Below are positions 8,381-9,339 of a stretch of 9,339 bases of DNA, piece after piece. The stretch comes from Hyphomonas sp. (GTDB taxonomy: Bacteria > Pseudomonadota > Alphaproteobacteria > Caulobacterales > Hyphomonadaceae): positions 1 to 9,339 of the forward strand of contig JANSXJ010000128.1 of NCBI GenBank assembly GCA_024743015.1, read 5' to 3'. The notes beneath the pieces were generated by a model, which ran no database searches, was not told the origin of the DNA, and saw nothing but the letters and a program-made list of their open reading frames with translations. Every line of letters starts with the position of its first letter. The first letter of the stretch is position 1. A program made the translations under genes and the position numbers.

Positions 8381-9339
8381 CTATTGCCCGCCGCTGATCG
8401 CGGAGGTCATGACCCACCCGATCTCTTCGGCATTTATGACCACGCCACGATCGCGCAGATCAGACGTGAGACGCTGACCATCTCCTGCGAACGCGAAGGC
8501 GATGAAAGCCCCGTCAGTAGAAATCGCACGGGTTTGAAAGTTGGAGACCAGCGGTGACCGCACCAGAGCGCCCCGCAGGGTGTTCCATTCTACCAAGGAT
8601 GTATAGCGAACCGTCGCCTCGATCAGTGTTCGACTGGTGTCGCGCACAATGGAGGTCCGTTTCCATTCTTCATTAAGGAGTTCGACAACCGCTGACTTTG
8701 CGCCGTCCAGCGTAGAGGCGCGGCGCGTGGTTCCAATCGCGCGGGTCCCGGACGGCGTTACGGAGACGAGGTCAACCAGATAACCGCCCTGACCACCTCG
8801 CAAATTCGCAAACATGCCGCGCTGGGCACCATAAAGCGCGATTTCGTCCTGAAGGATCTGCCAATCCGTGTCCGGTTGATATCCCGAAGCATCGCTGACG
8901 AGCAGTGGGACCAGGCTCTCTTTCGGGGTTTCATCCCAGGCAAGCTTCCAGGCGAAGTCCATGCCGTTCGACGTGGTAGTGAACAACACTGCCCGGGGGC
9001 CCAGGCTGTCCGTAAACGGCAATCCGACTTGCGTAAGCGCCAGCCGAAGCTGGCTTGGATTGTAAACCACGGCTAGGCTGCCGCGATACCGGCCTGCACC
9101 TGCGACTTCTTCTTCCACGTCAACCGCGGCCGCGATGCGGTCTGCGAGCGCTTGATCAATGATGAGATCCGTTGCGGCTGCGCGGTCTTCCGGCAGCGTA
9201 AAACGCTCGATCAGGCGCTGAGCCCCGACAAGTTTTGCGTAGGCAAAGGCTTTTTGCTGCGCCTCGCCAACGGTTGGGGCGCGTTCATCCACAGCAATCC
9301 CGTGTATCGTATAGACCTCCCGGCTCTGACCTTGAGCAC
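8381..9339 (-). CDS. DUF2066-family exported protein of unknown function (5' end outside window)
   Basis: The reading frame is open from the right edge to TAG at 8383-8381. A GTG at 9292-9290 could be taken as a start, but the frame continues upstream through AQGQSREVYTIHGIAVDERAP. This looks like the mature start of a secreted protein just after a signal peptide (the AQ pair would follow a signal peptidase site), so the true start lies beyond the window. About 319 codons are visible. The YTIHGIAVDERA opening, the QQKAFAYAKLVGAQRLIERF helix (13-32 from the GTG) and the C-terminal half, with a VVELLNEEWKRTSIVRD segment, agree with DUF2066, a family often encoded just upstream of hdaA in alphaproteobacteria. 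No enzyme motif is recognisable. Location in the periplasm or envelope is inferred from the putative signal peptide junction. The gene is 18 nt from hdaA and is probably the upstream member of the hdaA-ppk-ppx transcript. Confidence 0.8.
   Translation of the reverse strand, partial: AQGQSREVYTIHGIAVDERAPTVGEAQQKAFAYAKLVGAQRLIERFTLPEDRAAATDLIIDQALADRIAAAVDVEEEVAGAGRYRGSLAVVYNPSQLRLALTQVGLPFTDSLGPRAVLFTTTSNGMDFAWKLAWDETPKESLVPLLVSDASGYQPDTDWQILQDEIALYGAQRGMFANLRGGQGGYLVDLVSVTPSGTRAIGTTRRASTLDGAKSAVVELLNEEWKRTSIVRDTSRTLIEATVRYTSLVEWNTLRGALVRSPLVSNFQTRAISTDGAFIAFAFAGDGQRLTSDLRDRGVVINAEEIGWVMTSAISGGQ

Noticed and set aside
8381..9292. GTG at 9292 as the start of the DUF2066 gene.
   Set aside because: The frame stays open upstream to the window edge and reads as the beginning of a mature secreted protein, so the true start is outside the window.

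Overview
This window looks like a chromosomal core-gene region of an alphaproteobacterium. A Hyphomonadaceae/Caulobacterales-type host fits the gene content and the protein sequences, but that placement is an inference from gene families and order, not a computed assignment. I see no tRNA, rRNA, CRISPR array, insertion sequence, integrase or prophage gene. Coding density is high and the longest gene-free stretch is about 136 bp.

Layout from left to right. A 5'-complete but 3'-truncated aspartyl-tRNA synthetase gene (aspS) runs leftward from 894 off the left edge. It is divergent from a rightward gene at 1031 for a HerA/FtsK-type hexameric ATPase (HAS-barrel plus RecA-like motor). The ATPase gene is broken by an in-frame TGA at 2507-2509; the same frame stays open for 100 more codons to a TAG at 2810-2812 and continues the family's sequence. 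Next on the same strand is rnd (RNase D, 2873-4039). Its stop codon lies one base from the stop codon of the leftward gene ppx.

The right half is a compact leftward gene set, in transcription order: a 5'-truncated exported DUF2066-family protein (from the right edge to 8381), hdaA (DnaA-related replication regulator), ppk (polyphosphate kinase) and ppx (exopolyphosphatase/GppA family). Gaps are 18 nt, 24 nt and a 4-nt ATGA overlap, so these are probably cotranscribed. The set pairs polyphosphate synthesis and breakdown with a DnaA-inactivating factor.

The most notable observation is the in-frame stop in the HerA-like ATPase gene: recent nonsense mutation, sequence error, or read-through. TGA ends rnd and ppk normally here, so reassignment of TGA is unlikely. 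Secondary points are a Walker A motif in HdaA without its lysine, a histidine in AspRS that marks the non-discriminating (Asp/Asn) type, and the near-overlapping convergent rnd/ppx ends. I do not see a convincing new multi-gene system.
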